Positions 16,188 through 25,208 of a DNA stretch of 64,000 bases are shown in pieces. The stretch comes from Fusibacter sp. A1. GTDB taxonomy: Bacteria; Bacillota; Clostridia; Peptostreptococcales; Acidaminobacteraceae. How positions within the stretch are numbered: the first letter of the stretch is position 1; every line of letters starts with the position of its first letter. The stretch spans positions 124,001 to 188,000 of the forward strand of contig NZ_QQWI01000005.1 of the NCBI RefSeq assembly GCF_004125825.1, read 5' to 3'. Both the position numbers and the translations under genes were made by a program. The notes beneath the pieces were generated by a model. That model saw nothing but the letters and a program-made list of their open reading frames with translations, did not search any database and was not told where the DNA came from.

Positions 16188-16202
16188 AAAGTTCAGAAAA
16201 TT
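16188..16202 (+). promoter_or_regulatory. CodY-box-like site upstream of topA-codY
   Basis: The 15-mer AAAGTTCAGAAAATT matches the CodY consensus AATTTTCWGAAAATT at 13 of 15 positions (mismatches at 3 and 4). It ends 4 nt before the -35 of the topA promoter. Since codY is the next gene in the operon, autoregulation by CodY is the natural inference. Confidence 0.5.
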
Positions 16203-16206
16203 AGTT

Positions 16207-16234
16207 TTGTAAAGAAATAGTTCTCTGTTATAAT
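16207..16234 (+). promoter_or_regulatory. topA: promoter of topA-codY
   Basis: TTGTAA (16207-16212), 16 nt, then consensus TATAAT (16229-16234) with an upstream TG (16226-16227) giving an extended -10. Confidence 0.7.
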
Positions 16235-16284
16235 AAACCTATTGTCATGCTCAAGAGCGATGACTGTAACTATTGGAGGCTCAA

Positions 16285-18345
16285 ATGTCAAAATTTCTAG
16301 TGATTGTAGAATCACCTGCTAAGGCGAAAACCATTGGTAAGTTCCTTGGTAGAAATTATAAAGTAAAAGCATCTGTAGGTCATGTAAGGGATTTACCTAA
16401 GAGCAAGATGGGTATTGATATTGAAGACAATTATGAACCTCAGTACATCACCATTCGTGGTAAGGGCGAGGTAATCAAAGAATTGAAAGCCGCTGCTAAA
16501 AAAGCGGATAAAATCTACCTTGCTACCGATCCAGACCGAGAAGGCGAAGCGATTGCATGGCATTTGCAGACACTTCTCGAAAAGCAAGGAAAGACTTTTC
16601 ACCGTATCGCGTTTAATGCGATTACAAAGGATGCGGTCAAAGGTGCGCTTAAGGAAGCCCGTGATATCGATATGAACCTTGTCGATGCGCAACAGGCGCG
16701 AAGAGTGCTTGATAGACTTGTGGGTTACAGCATCAGTCCTATCCTATGGAGAAAAATCAGAAGAGGTCTTTCCGCCGGTAGGGTTCAATCTGTCGCAACT
16801 AGGATGATATGTGATCGTGAGAATGAAATCGAAAAGTTTGAGAATGAAGAGTACTGGACGATCAAAGGTGACTTCAAATCCAATGATTCGAAATTTGAAG
16901 CAATGTATTATGGATTAGGCAGTGAGAAGACCGCTCTTCCAAATGAAGAAGCGGTTCAAAAAGTGCTTGGAGAACTCTCTGATGAGTTTTTAGTAGAGTC
17001 GGTTGTCAAAAAGGCAAAAAGACGTCAAGCTTATGCTCCGTTTATCACTTCGAGTCTTCAGCAAGAGGCGGCAACGCGTTATGGTTTTTCGACAAAAAAG
17101 ACAATGATGCTTGCACAGCAGCTATATGAAGGTGTTCAGGTAAGTGATGGAACTGTAGGTCTGATTACGTATATGCGTACGGATTCTACAAGGATCGCTC
17201 CTGAGGCAAGTGATGCGATTTTAGCCTTTATCGACGAGACTTACGGATCGGATTATAAGGGAAAAGTACCAAAATCCAAAACGAACAAGAACGCACAGGA
17301 TGCCCATGAGGCAATCAGACCATCTTATGTGGAGAGAACTCCTGAGTCCCTTGAAAAGTACCTTACGAAGGATCAGCTTAAGTTGTATCAACTTATTTGG
17401 GAGAGAGCGGTTGCTTCTCATATGACCGATGCTGTTTTCGATCAGACTTCGATTGTTTTGAACAATCAAGGACATACGTTTAAAGCTTCTGGAAGCATCA
17501 TGAACTTCGATGGTTTCTTGAAAGTATACAGCTTTACCAAGACTAAGGAGAGCCTGCTTCCTGAAATAGAAGAGGGAACCTCTATGAGCGCTAGTTCGAT
17601 TGAACCGGAACAGCACTTTACACAGCCGCCTGCAAGGTATACAGAAGCATCGCTTGTTAAGGCGATGGAAGAGCTTGGTATCGGCAGACCAAGTACTTAT
17701 GCTCCGACTATCTCGACGATCCTGTCTAGAGGTTACATCGAGCGTGAGAAAAAGGCGCTTAAACCGACTGAGCTTGGCGCGCTCATCAACGACATCATGG
17801 TCAAGTACTTCGACAAAATTGTGGACGTCGGTTTTACCGCATCTATGGAGCAGCAACTGGATGAGGTTGAAGCTAACGGTACCCAGTGGAAAAACATTAT
17901 TGCGGGATTCTATGGCGATTTCAAGTCAAGCCTGGATCATGCGGAAGAAGAACTCGAAAAGATCGATGTGGTAGAAGTCACCGACGAGATATGCAACGTA
18001 TGCGGATCGCAGATGGTTATCAAATATGGTAGATTCGGCAAATTCCTCGCATGTGCGAATTATCCGGAGTGTGAGCATACACGACCTCTTCTAAAGCGCA
18101 TTGGAGTTAAATGTCCTGTGTGCAAAGAGGGTGATGTGATTGAACGTAAGACCAAGAAGTTCAAGAATTTTTATGGTTGTTCGGCATTTCCAGATTGTAA
18201 TTTCATGAGTTGGCACAGACCTACCGGTGATCCATGCCCTACATGTGGTGATCCACTCATTGAATATAAAACTAAACGGAAACATGAGATATCATGCCTT
18301 AACAAAGAGTGTGATTATAAAAAAGCAATCGCTCAGGAAGAGTAA
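16285..18345 (+). CDS. topA: DNA topoisomerase I
   Basis: 686 aa type IA topoisomerase, which relaxes negative supercoils by single-strand passage. An N-terminal TOPRIM domain has LVIVESPAKAKTIGKFL (catalytic Glu) and TDPDREGEAIAWHL (acidic DxD residues). The active-site tyrosine is Y296 in LITYMRTDSTR. The C-terminus carries three Cys4 zinc ribbons (CNVCG...CANYPEC, CPVC...CSAFPDC, CPTCG...CLNKEC). ATG 16285 is chosen because TTGGAGG (16273-16279) is its ribosome-binding site rather than coding sequence. codY follows after 18 nt. Confidence 0.96.
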   Translation: MSKFLVIVESPAKAKTIGKFLGRNYKVKASVGHVRDLPKSKMGIDIEDNYEPQYITIRGKGEVIKELKAAAKKADKIYLATDPDREGEAIAWHLQTLLEKQGKTFHRIAFNAITKDAVKGALKEARDIDMNLVDAQQARRVLDRLVGYSISPILWRKIRRGLSAGRVQSVATRMICDRENEIEKFENEEYWTIKGDFKSNDSKFEAMYYGLGSEKTALPNEEAVQKVLGELSDEFLVESVVKKAKRRQAYAPFITSSLQQEAATRYGFSTKKTMMLAQQLYEGVQVSDGTVGLITYMRTDSTRIAPEASDAILAFIDETYGSDYKGKVPKSKTNKNAQDAHEAIRPSYVERTPESLEKYLTKDQLKLYQLIWERAVASHMTDAVFDQTSIVLNNQGHTFKASGSIMNFDGFLKVYSFTKTKESLLPEIEEGTSMSASSIEPEQHFTQPPARYTEASLVKAMEELGIGRPSTYAPTISTILSRGYIEREKKALKPTELGALINDIMVKYFDKIVDVGFTASMEQQLDEVEANGTQWKNIIAGFYGDFKSSLDHAEEELEKIDVVEVTDEICNVCGSQMVIKYGRFGKFLACANYPECEHTRPLLKRIGVKCPVCKEGDVIERKTKKFKNFYGCSAFPDCNFMSWHRPTGDPCPTCGDPLIEYKTKRKHEISCLNKECDYKKAIAQEE

Positions 18346-18363
18346 TTGTCAGAGGAGGAAACA

Positions 18364-19143
18364 ATGGCTAGTACATTATTAGAAAAAACGAGATTGTTGA
18401 ATAGAGTGCTTCAAAATGTTGGCGACAAAGCGGTGTCTTTCAACGAACTTGCTATTTTACTTCGTCAAACACTGAATTCAAACGTTTATGTGGCTGGTAA
18501 AAAAGGTAAAATGCTTGGTTACAGTCTGGATATCGAAGAGGATAGCTCTATCATCATCGATGAGACTTCAGGAACGCAAAAATTCCCTGACCACTACAAC
18601 GAGAGTCTGCTTACGCTTCACAACACGATTGCCAATCTGACAGGTGAGAAATTACTTGAAATTTTGACAAATGAGACAAACAGCGCCCATAAGTTCATTA
18701 CGATCGTTCCGATTTATGGCAATGGCGAAAGACTTGGAACTTTACTTCTTGCAAGACATGACGACTTGTTTACGGATGAGGATCTTGTCCTTGCAGAAAT
18801 AGCCGCTACGGTTGTCAGTATGGAAATCATCAGATCAAAATCTGAGGAACTTCAAGAGGAGTTGAGAAAATCAGCTGTTGTACAAATGGCTATCGGTACG
18901 CTTTCTTATTCTGAACTTGAGGCGATTGAGCACATCTTTGCTGAACTTGACGGTGATGAGGGACTACTTGTTGCAAGTAAGATTGCAGACCGTGTCGGAA
19001 TCACTCGTTCTGTCATTGTAAATGCACTACGTAAGTTCGAGAGCGCAGGCGTGATCGAATCGAGATCGCTTGGTATGAAGGGGACGCATATCCGCATACT
19101 TAACGATAAGCTGATGCCTGAACTCAGTAAACCAAGAAGATAA
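18364..19143 (+). CDS. codY: global GTP/branched-chain amino acid-sensing regulator CodY
   Basis: 259 aa, the usual CodY length. CodY represses nutrient-limitation genes when bound to isoleucine, leucine or valine and GTP. The N-terminal ~155 residues are the GAF ligand-binding domain. The C-terminal winged helix contains [19 protein letters not shown] and [20 protein letters not shown], near-invariant in the family. GAGGAGGA (18352-18359) precedes ATG 18364. It is co-transcribed with topA. Its position immediately before flgB matches the B. subtilis codY-fla/che arrangement, although xerC and hslVU are missing here. Confidence 0.97.
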   Translation: MASTLLEKTRLLNRVLQNVGDKAVSFNELAILLRQTLNSNVYVAGKKGKMLGYSLDIEEDSSIIIDETSGTQKFPDHYNESLLTLHNTIANLTGEKLLEILTNETNSAHKFITIVPIYGNGERLGTLLLARHDDLFTDEDLVLAEIAATVVSMEIIRSKSEELQEELRKSAVVQMAIGTLSYSELEAIEHIFAELDGDEGLLVASKIADRVGITRSVIVNALRKFESAGVIESRSLGMKGTHIRILNDKLMPELSKPRR

Positions 19144-19150
19144 GCTATTG

Positions 19151-19179
19151 AGCCTTCCACATTTGGAAGGCTTTTTTTA
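19151..19179 (+). terminator. strong Rho-independent terminator after codY
   Basis: AGCCTTCCA (19151-19159) and TGGAAGGCT (19164-19172) form a perfect 9-bp stem with a CATT loop and T7. It separates topA-codY from the flagellar operon. Confidence 0.93.
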
Positions 19180-19223
19180 TTACAACAACATGTAGTCGAA
19201 TCTACGCAAAACTTTCATAGATG

Positions 19224-19232
19224 TGGTATAAT
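19224..19232 (+). promoter_or_regulatory. flgB: extended -10 promoter of the fla/che operon
   Basis: TGG then TATAAT (19227-19232) is a consensus extended -10. No good -35 sits 16-18 nt upstream. It is the only strong promoter-like signal between the codY terminator and flgB. Confidence 0.65.
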
Positions 19233-19307
19233 TAAATTTAAATAGGCTTAAACTGAAACAAGTCTATCAAATAGACGATAAATGATTTAACGAAAGGGGG
19301 ACTTGCT

Positions 19308-19715
19308 ATGTTAAATAATGCTTTTCAGGCGATCGACCTGCAAAAAAAAGCCTTGGATGCAAGTTGGCTCAGACAGGATATATTATCTAACAATATTGCG
19401 AATGTGAATACTCCGGGATATAAACGACAAGACGTGGAGTTCGAAAACCTTTTGGAGGACTACTTGAGCGGAAAGCGGTTCAGTATCAACGCCACGCATC
19501 CTGGTCATATCACCGACGGCTTCTCGGGTCTTGATTCGGTCAGACCGCGTGTGATAACAGAGGAAAACACAAGCTTAAGGATTGATGGCAATAATGTCAA
19601 TGTGGATACCGAGATGGCCGAACTTGCGAAGAACAGCATCAAGTACAACGCAGTGGTCACTGACGTGAACTCGCAGTTACGAAGACTGAAATCTGCAATT
19701 AGTGGTGGGAGGTAA
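19308..19715 (+). CDS. flgB: flagellar basal-body rod protein FlgB
   Basis: 135 aa proximal rod subunit, exported by the flagellar type III apparatus. The N-terminal DILSNNIANVNTPGYKRQDVEFE is the shared rod/hook motif (asparagine-rich ANVNTPGYK). The C-terminal NNVNVDTEMAELAKNSIKYNA is the FlgB-type end. GAAAGGGGG precedes the ATG. It is the first gene of the operon, as in B. subtilis, and flgC follows 4 nt later. Confidence 0.96.
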   Translation: MLNNAFQAIDLQKKALDASWLRQDILSNNIANVNTPGYKRQDVEFENLLEDYLSGKRFSINATHPGHITDGFSGLDSVRPRVITEENTSLRIDGNNVNVDTEMAELAKNSIKYNAVVTDVNSQLRRLKSAISGGR

Positions 19716-19719
19716 GTAG

Positions 19720-20160
19720 ATGAGCTTTTTTAAATCGATGAGTATCAGTGCGTCAGGGATGACCGCTGAACGCCTTCGCATGGACGTGATTTCAAGAAAT
19801 ATCGCCAATGCAAATACGACTAGAACGGCTGCAGGAACACCCTACAGAAGACAGATGGCTGTAGTCAATCAAGTGAATGCCGGCAGTTTCGAAGACATGC
19901 TTTCTCAGGCGACGGGCAGTATCGTCACCGGATCTGGTGTCGAGGTTTCAAACATCGTGGAGGATCAATCTCCTTTCAAAATGGTCTACAACCCTGGACA
20001 TCCCGATGCGGATGAGGACGGTTATGTCGAAATGCCGAATGTGGATACCGTCACAGAAATGATCAATATGATTTCGGCGACTAGAGCCTATGAAGCGAAT
20101 GTCACAAGTATAAACAGTGCGAAAACAATGGCGATGAAAGCACTTGATATTGGGAGATAA
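19720..20160 (+). CDS. flgC: flagellar basal-body rod protein FlgC
   Basis: 146 aa rod subunit. The N-terminal SMSISASGMTAERLRMDVISRNIANANTTRT is the rod motif in full, and the C-terminal MINMISATRAYEANVTSINSAK is the coiled-coil-forming end typical of FlgC. GGGAGG precedes the ATG. It is tightly packed between flgB and fliE. Confidence 0.96.
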   Translation: MSFFKSMSISASGMTAERLRMDVISRNIANANTTRTAAGTPYRRQMAVVNQVNAGSFEDMLSQATGSIVTGSGVEVSNIVEDQSPFKMVYNPGHPDADEDGYVEMPNVDTVTEMINMISATRAYEANVTSINSAKTMAMKALDIGR

Positions 20161-20163
20161 TAA

Positions 20164-20460
20164 ATGATGAAGATTAATGGCTTAACTCAGCCGACAAGAC
20201 TGATCGACAAGACTCAAGTCAATAATATCGGGGTAAAAAAGGCAAACTTCGGCGAACTGTTAAGTAACGCGATCGGACAAGTCGATTCTGCGGAAAAAGT
20301 TTCTCAGGAGTATGACATGATGGTCGCCACAGGTGAGGTCGATAATCTTCACGATGCCATGATTGCGGCACAAAAAGCTGAAATCACTTTAAATTTCGCC
20401 TTGGAAATTCGTTCTCAGGTACTGGATGCATATAAAGAACTTATGAGAATTCAGGTATAA
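20164..20460 (+). CDS. fliE: flagellar hook-basal body protein FliE
   Basis: 98 aa. It joins the MS ring to the rod. The C-terminal half is characteristic: VSQEYDMMVATGEVDNLHDAMIAAQKAEITLNFALEIRSQVLDAYKELMRIQV-type sequence fits the family to its end. The start is the first of two adjacent ATGs, 7 nt after GGGAG. Order flgB-flgC-fliE-fliF is the standard Firmicutes arrangement. Confidence 0.94.
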   Translation: MMKINGLTQPTRLIDKTQVNNIGVKKANFGELLSNAIGQVDSAEKVSQEYDMMVATGEVDNLHDAMIAAQKAEITLNFALEIRSQVLDAYKELMRIQV

Positions 20461-20472
20461 TAGGGGGCATTT

Positions 20473-22011
20473 ATGGGAGAATTGATCAATAAACTCAGAG
20501 ATCAGGCGGTTGCCTGGTTTAATAGCATGGACCAGAGAAGAAGAATTCTGGTTATCGGCGGTGCGGTCGGTTTTGTTTTGGTTGTCGCTGTGCTGCTCAT
20601 CATGGTCACCAGACCCAACTACGTAGCGATCAATCGTGGTCTTACGGCCCAACAGGCGGCTGGTATCACCGCGAAGCTTGAAGAGGAGAATATTCCTTGG
20701 AAAAGTGAGGATAATGCCACAACCGTTCTAGTGCCGCAAAACCAGGTCGATCAGGCGAGAATGGCTTTGTCGCTTGCCAATCTGACTTCGAACGACGGTT
20801 TTACATATGACGATGTATGGGCGCAGATCAGCTTTACACAGACTACCGAAGAAAAGAACAAGATGTTCCTGATTGCCCAGCAGACCAGCATTGCCAACTC
20901 GCTTAAATTTATCGAATCGATCGATGAGGCGAAGGTGATTCTAAACGTTAAGGAATCGAGCAGCTTCTTGAATCTTGAAGAAGATGTTTCAAGCGCTTCG
21001 GTGTACATAAACGTCAATCCGAACAATCAACTTAACGATTCACAGGTAAAGAGTATTGTCAACTTTGTCACTACCGCTGTGAAAGGTCTGACTCCCGATA
21101 AGATTACGATCATCGACCAGACGGGAATGCAACTTAATAATTATGAGCTGTCAAGCGAACAGGGGTCGTCTTCAAAACAGGATGAGCTCAAAGTTGAAGT
21201 GGAGCAGAGGCTTGATAAGAACATCAAAGAATTTTTAGCGCAGATCTATGGCGATAAGAATGTCAATGTCATGACTAGCGTGACGCTTGATTTTGACAGT
21301 CAAACGACAAACACCATTCAGTTTTCGACGCCTGTCGAAGGTGCTGAAGATGGACTTTTGAGATCGGTGGCATCCCTAAAGGAAAATGTTGTGAACAACG
21401 CTTCTGGCGGAGTAGCAGGTACGGACACCAACACGACGGAAACCCCTAATTTTACGACGACCGACAGTGGTTCGTCTGATTATACTAAGTCGCAGGAAAC
21501 TCTGAATTACGAGCTTAATGAAGTGCAGCAGACCATTGTGAAGTCAGAGGGCCAGATTTCAGGGATCTCAATCGCGGTCATCATCAATAAGACGGCACTT
21601 GTCGACAGCGAGCTGTCGGATGAGGATAAACTTAGACTCACAAACCTGGTTTCAGCAGCAGCAGGCTTTGATGACACAAAATACGTTGAAGTGTTCACCG
21701 GCGACTTCCAAGTGGAAGCGGTTGTTCCTTTGACGCCTGATGTTGCGACACTCTTCAATATACCGATCTGGATATTCGCAGTCGTTCTGGGAATATTCGC
21801 AGTCGCAGGCCTTGTGACCTTCCTGATGATTAGAAGAAGAGCGTCGAACCTTAAGGCAGCTCAGGAAATCATTGAGGAACGCGAGGAATTCGAAGAGATC
21901 GACACTGAGTTCCAGGATAGATCGAGTCCGAAATATCAAATTGAGAAATTTATCGATTCCAAGCCAGAAGCTGTCGCACAGTTATTACGTTCTTGGTTGA
22001 GTGAAGATTAA
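20473..22011 (+). CDS. fliF: flagellar MS-ring protein FliF
   Basis: 512 aa. FliF forms the membrane-embedded MS ring on which the switch and export gate assemble. There is a transmembrane helix at ~24-45 and another at ~430-452, flanking the periplasmic-side ring-building domains (YVAINRGLTAQQAAGITAKLEE begins the first; the second is in the middle of the protein). The cytoplasmic tail (~455-512) ends in an acidic FliG-binding segment (EAVAQLLRSWLSED). A hairpin with a T-rich 3' end lies directly after the stop, before fliG. Confidence 0.95.
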   Translation: MGELINKLRDQAVAWFNSMDQRRRILVIGGAVGFVLVVAVLLIMVTRPNYVAINRGLTAQQAAGITAKLEEENIPWKSEDNATTVLVPQNQVDQARMALSLANLTSNDGFTYDDVWAQISFTQTTEEKNKMFLIAQQTSIANSLKFIESIDEAKVILNVKESSSFLNLEEDVSSASVYINVNPNNQLNDSQVKSIVNFVTTAVKGLTPDKITIIDQTGMQLNNYELSSEQGSSSKQDELKVEVEQRLDKNIKEFLAQIYGDKNVNVMTSVTLDFDSQTTNTIQFSTPVEGAEDGLLRSVASLKENVVNNASGGVAGTDTNTTETPNFTTTDSGSSDYTKSQETLNYELNEVQQTIVKSEGQISGISIAVIINKTALVDSELSDEDKLRLTNLVSAAAGFDDTKYVEVFTGDFQVEAVVPLTPDVATLFNIPIWIFAVVLGIFAVAGLVTFLMIRRRASNLKAAQEIIEEREEFEEIDTEFQDRSSPKYQIEKFIDSKPEAVAQLLRSWLSED

Positions 22012-22017
22012 CTAAAC

Positions 22018-22049
22018 AAATAGGTCCACATCCATATGGACCTATTTTC
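22018..22049 (+). terminator. intra-operon hairpin between fliF and fliG, partial terminator-like
   Basis: AAATAGGTCCA (22018-22028) and TGGACCTATTT (22037-22047) form a perfect 11-bp stem with an 8-nt loop, followed by T-C-T-T. It starts 7 nt after the fliF stop. Because fliG and its successors lack another visible promoter, this is more likely a partial terminator or RNA-stabilising hairpin than a full stop. Confidence 0.6.
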
Positions 22050-22078
22050 TTACGAATATATGTACTAGGGGTGCAATA

Positions 22079-23089
22079 ATGGCGAAAAAGAGTGGATTGA
22101 CCGGTAAAGAGAAAGCAGCTATCCTATTGATTGCTTTAGGTCCTGATAAGTCGGCGACTATCTTCAGTCACCTGCAAGATGAGGAAATCGAAGAGCTTAC
22201 TTTGGAAATAGCAAATATGAGAAAGGTTTCTCCAACGGAAAAAGAAGAGATTCTTGAAGAGTTCTATCAGATCTGTCTGGCACAGGAATTCATATCCGAG
22301 GGTGGTATCAACTATGCGAAGGAAGTCCTCGAAAAAGCGATGGGGTCTCAAAAAGCGCTCGAAATTATCAACAAGCTGACTGCGTCGCTACAAGTCCGAC
22401 CTTTCGACTTTGTACGAAAAGCGGATGCCGCACAGCTTCTAAACTTTGTACAAAACGAACATCCGCAGACACTGGCACTGATCCTTTCGTATTTGAGTGC
22501 GGCACAGGCAGCTACGATTCTATCTGCGCTACCGCAAGAAAAACAGGCGGATGTAGCACAACGTATCGCTCAAATGGAATCGACATCACCAGAAGTCATC
22601 AAAGAAGTGGAACTGGTTCTAGAAAGAAAACTTTCTTCGATGGTAACGCAGGATTACGCTGCGACGGGTGGTATACAGTCTATTGTTGACATTCTTAACT
22701 CAGTCGACCGTGGAACTGAGAAGTTTATTATGGAAACGCTTGAAATTCAAGAAGCGGATCTTGCCGAAGAAATCAGAAAGCGTATGTTCGTATTCGAGGA
22801 CATCATCAATCTGGATTCCGTATCGATCCAAAGATTCCTTCGCGAGGTCGAAAACAGCGAACTTGCGATAGCGCTTAAAGGTGCTACGGATGAAGTGAAG
22901 GATATGATCTTTGGAAACATGTCCAAACGTATGGCTGAAATGCTTACGGAAGATATGGAGTTCATGGGACCTGTTAGAATTAGGGACGTTGAGGAATCAC
23001 AACAGAAAATTGTTAATATCATAAGAAAACTAGAAGAAGCTGGAGAAATTATCATTTCTCGTGGTGGAGGAGATGAGATCATTGTCTAA
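22079..23089 (+). CDS. fliG: flagellar motor switch protein FliG
   Basis: 336 aa, the usual length. FliG couples stator torque to the rotor and links FliF to FliM. The N-terminal LTGKEKAAILLIALGPDKSATIF binds FliF. The middle domain contains the EHPQTLALILSYL motif. The C-terminal charged torque helix has the conserved region near RDVEESQQKIVNIIRKLEE. AGGGGTG lies 5 nt before the ATG. The 3' end overlaps fliH. Confidence 0.96.
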   Translation: MAKKSGLTGKEKAAILLIALGPDKSATIFSHLQDEEIEELTLEIANMRKVSPTEKEEILEEFYQICLAQEFISEGGINYAKEVLEKAMGSQKALEIINKLTASLQVRPFDFVRKADAAQLLNFVQNEHPQTLALILSYLSAAQAATILSALPQEKQADVAQRIAQMESTSPEVIKEVELVLERKLSSMVTQDYAATGGIQSIVDILNSVDRGTEKFIMETLEIQEADLAEEIRKRMFVFEDIINLDSVSIQRFLREVENSELAIALKGATDEVKDMIFGNMSKRMAEMLTEDMEFMGPVRIRDVEESQQKIVNIIRKLEEAGEIIISRGGGDEIIV

Positions 23090-23888
23090 GTTAATTAAAT
23101 CATCGCGTATCATACTCGGTGATGACAGGTTTAAGATCTCAGCTGAAATCACCATGCCTGTCGATCAAGGGTTTCACCCGAGCGCTTTTAGTGAGGACCG
23201 CAAGGAAGTTCATGGAAATATCCACGAGGATCCGGATGCCGCATCGCCTGAAAGCCTGATCGAACAAGCTGAGGATACAGTGATGGCCATGCTTGACCAG
23301 GCGCAGGTGGAAGCTGATCAAATAATTCAAAATGCTAGAATGTCAGCTGACCAGATTGAGAATGAAGCGCTTGATAAAGTAAAGGCCATCTTTGAAAATA
23401 CAAAAGCTGAAGCCATGGACAAGGGGTATGCTGAGGGATACAACGAAGGTCGAGCTGAAGCGCAGGTTCTGATAGATGAAGCCTTAATGATCAAAGAGGA
23501 GCTTAGGCTCCAAAAGGAAAGTCTTGTGAAGGACCTTGAAATCGAATCGGTGCAGCTTGTACTTTCGATTGTTGAAAATATCCTGGGTAAGGAAACCGAA
23601 AATAGAGGGATGATCATAGGACTTGTTGAAAAAGGACTAAGTCATCTTACGTATACGACACAAGTAGCCGTTCGCGTAAGTGAGGACGATTATGAGTTTG
23701 TTGTAGAAAGCAAGCCCAAAATACTTGCTATGGTTGAAAATGTGGATGATGTGATTATAAAAAAAGATATGTCTTTGAAGCGCGGCGACTGTATCATCGA
23801 TGCGGATGCTGGGAGTATCGACGTTAGCCTAAATTCTCAGGCGGAACAGGTCAGGTCGATATTTGAAGCGCTACTGGCGAGTGAGTGA
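23082..23888 (+). CDS. fliH: flagellar export ATPase regulator FliH
   Basis: About 268 aa. FliH dimers inhibit and position the FliI ATPase. A long coiled coil with small residues (EDTVMAMLDQAQVEADQIIQNA, then AEAMDKGYAEGYNEGRAEA) occupies ~60-150; the G-Y-x-x-G-Y-x-x-G pattern is typical. The C-terminus has the FliH/HrpE domain. Start choice: TTG 23082 gives MSKLIKSSRIILGDD, matching the common FliH N-terminus, and follows GGAGGAG (23066-23072) by 9 nt. ATG 23073 is possible but badly spaced. It overlaps fliG by 8 nt. Confidence 0.9.
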   Translation: MSKLIKSSRIILGDDRFKISAEITMPVDQGFHPSAFSEDRKEVHGNIHEDPDAASPESLIEQAEDTVMAMLDQAQVEADQIIQNARMSADQIENEALDKVKAIFENTKAEAMDKGYAEGYNEGRAEAQVLIDEALMIKEELRLQKESLVKDLEIESVQLVLSIVENILGKETENRGMIIGLVEKGLSHLTYTTQVAVRVSEDDYEFVVESKPKILAMVENVDDVIIKKDMSLKRGDCIIDADAGSIDVSLNSQAEQVRSIFEALLASE

Positions 23889-23889
23889 T

Positions 23890-25191
23890 ATGTTAGAAAA
23901 ATATATTGATGCACTGAATAAATCGACTCTTGTTAAGTTCGTAGGAAGAGTTACAAAAGTAATCGGTCTTACCATCGAAGCCAACGGGCCGCAGGTGAAA
24001 ATCGGAGAAGTCTGTCTTATCATTCCTGTTGTCGGAGAAAAACCGGTGGTATCAGAGGTGGTCGGTTTCAGTCATGACAAGGTCCTGCTGATGCCTCTTG
24101 GAGATATGGTGGGTGTCGGTCCTGGCTGCAAAGTGGTCGCTACGGGATATGAGCTGAACGTGAAGGTAGGATTTGGACTTTTAGGTCGTGTGATCGACGG
24201 TATCGGTGAACCCATTGACGGCATGCCGACAATCGGTTCCGGGCAGACTTATACGGTGAACAACCAGCCCCCGAATCCTCTTGTCAGACAAAAGATTGAA
24301 GATGTCATGTCCTTGGGGATCAAGGCTATCGATGGTCTCTTGACTGTCGGCAAGGGCCAAAGAGTAGGTGTGTTCGCGGGTAGCGGTGTCGGAAAATCGA
24401 CTTTATTAGGCATGATCGCTAGAAACACTAGGGCGGATATCAATGTAATCGCCTTAATTGGAGAGCGTGGTCGTGAAGTCAGAGAGTTTATCGAACATGA
24501 TCTAGGAAAAGAAGGATTGGAACGTTCGGTGGTAATCGTGGCGACTTCGGATAAACCTGCGCTTGTTCGTGTTACCGGAGCGCTGCTTGCTACTGCGATC
24601 GCTGAATATTTTAGGGATCAAGGCAAGAATGTGATTTTGATGATGGACTCTCTTACTAGATTTTCAATGGCCCAAAGGGAAATCGGATTAGCGGTAGGCG
24701 AACCACCTGTGACCCGAGGATATACTCCGTCAGTTTTTGCCATGCTGCCCAAGCTCTTGGAAAGGGCGGGTAATTCAGATATCGGGTCGATTACCGGTCT
24801 TTATACAGTACTGGTGGATGGTGATGATATGAATGAACCTATCGCCGATGCCGTACGGGGGATCCTTGACGGGCATATCGTCCTGTCAAGAGACCTTGCC
24901 AATAAGGGGCATTACCCTGCGATAGATATTTTACAAAGTATTTCCCGTGTTATGCCAAATATCATTTCGAACGATCATCTGATGGCTTCACGTGTGGTCA
25001 AGGAATGGATCGCCACCTATCGTTCCTCAGAAGATCTGATCAACATCGGGGCATATGCAAAGGGTTCCAATCCCAAGATTGACTTGGCTATTGAAAAAAA
25101 CGAGCAAATCAATAAGTTTCTGATGCAGCTTGTAGAAGAGAAAATCGATAGCGATGACACGAAGAAACTTTTGTTAAGTCTAGTGGGGTAA
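23890..25191 (+). CDS. fliI: flagellum-specific ATPase FliI
   Basis: 433 aa. FliI powers unfolding and delivery of export substrates. Walker A is GSGVGKS at residues 164-170 (K169), and the Walker B region is ILMMDSLTRFSMAQREI. GLAVGEPPVTRGYTPSVFAMLPKLLER is the F1-beta-like catalytic region characteristic of FliI. ATG 23890 begins one base after the fliH stop. An upstream in-frame TTG would add 9 residues overlapping fliH and is not favoured. Confidence 0.96.
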   Translation: MLEKYIDALNKSTLVKFVGRVTKVIGLTIEANGPQVKIGEVCLIIPVVGEKPVVSEVVGFSHDKVLLMPLGDMVGVGPGCKVVATGYELNVKVGFGLLGRVIDGIGEPIDGMPTIGSGQTYTVNNQPPNPLVRQKIEDVMSLGIKAIDGLLTVGKGQRVGVFAGSGVGKSTLLGMIARNTRADINVIALIGERGREVREFIEHDLGKEGLERSVVIVATSDKPALVRVTGALLATAIAEYFRDQGKNVILMMDSLTRFSMAQREIGLAVGEPPVTRGYTPSVFAMLPKLLERAGNSDIGSITGLYTVLVDGDDMNEPIADAVRGILDGHIVLSRDLANKGHYPAIDILQSISRVMPNIISNDHLMASRVVKEWIATYRSSEDLINIGAYAKGSNPKIDLAIEKNEQINKFLMQLVEEKIDSDDTKKLLLSLVG

Positions 25192-25208
25192 CCAGTTAGA
25201 GGTTGATG

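Larger units (their letters stand above)
15963..16284 (+). other. AT-rich intergenic region upstream of topA-codY
   Basis: This 322-nt gap holds a terminator (15991-16019), an 11-bp direct repeat TAATAATAAAT at 16078-16088 and 16091-16101, a CodY-box-like 15-mer (16188-16202) and the topA promoter (16207-16234). No convincing coding sequence is present. Confidence 0.7.

Noticed and set aside
19206..19226. CodY box in front of flgB
   Set aside because: The best alignment I found matches only about 10 of 15 positions, no better than expected in AT-rich DNA.
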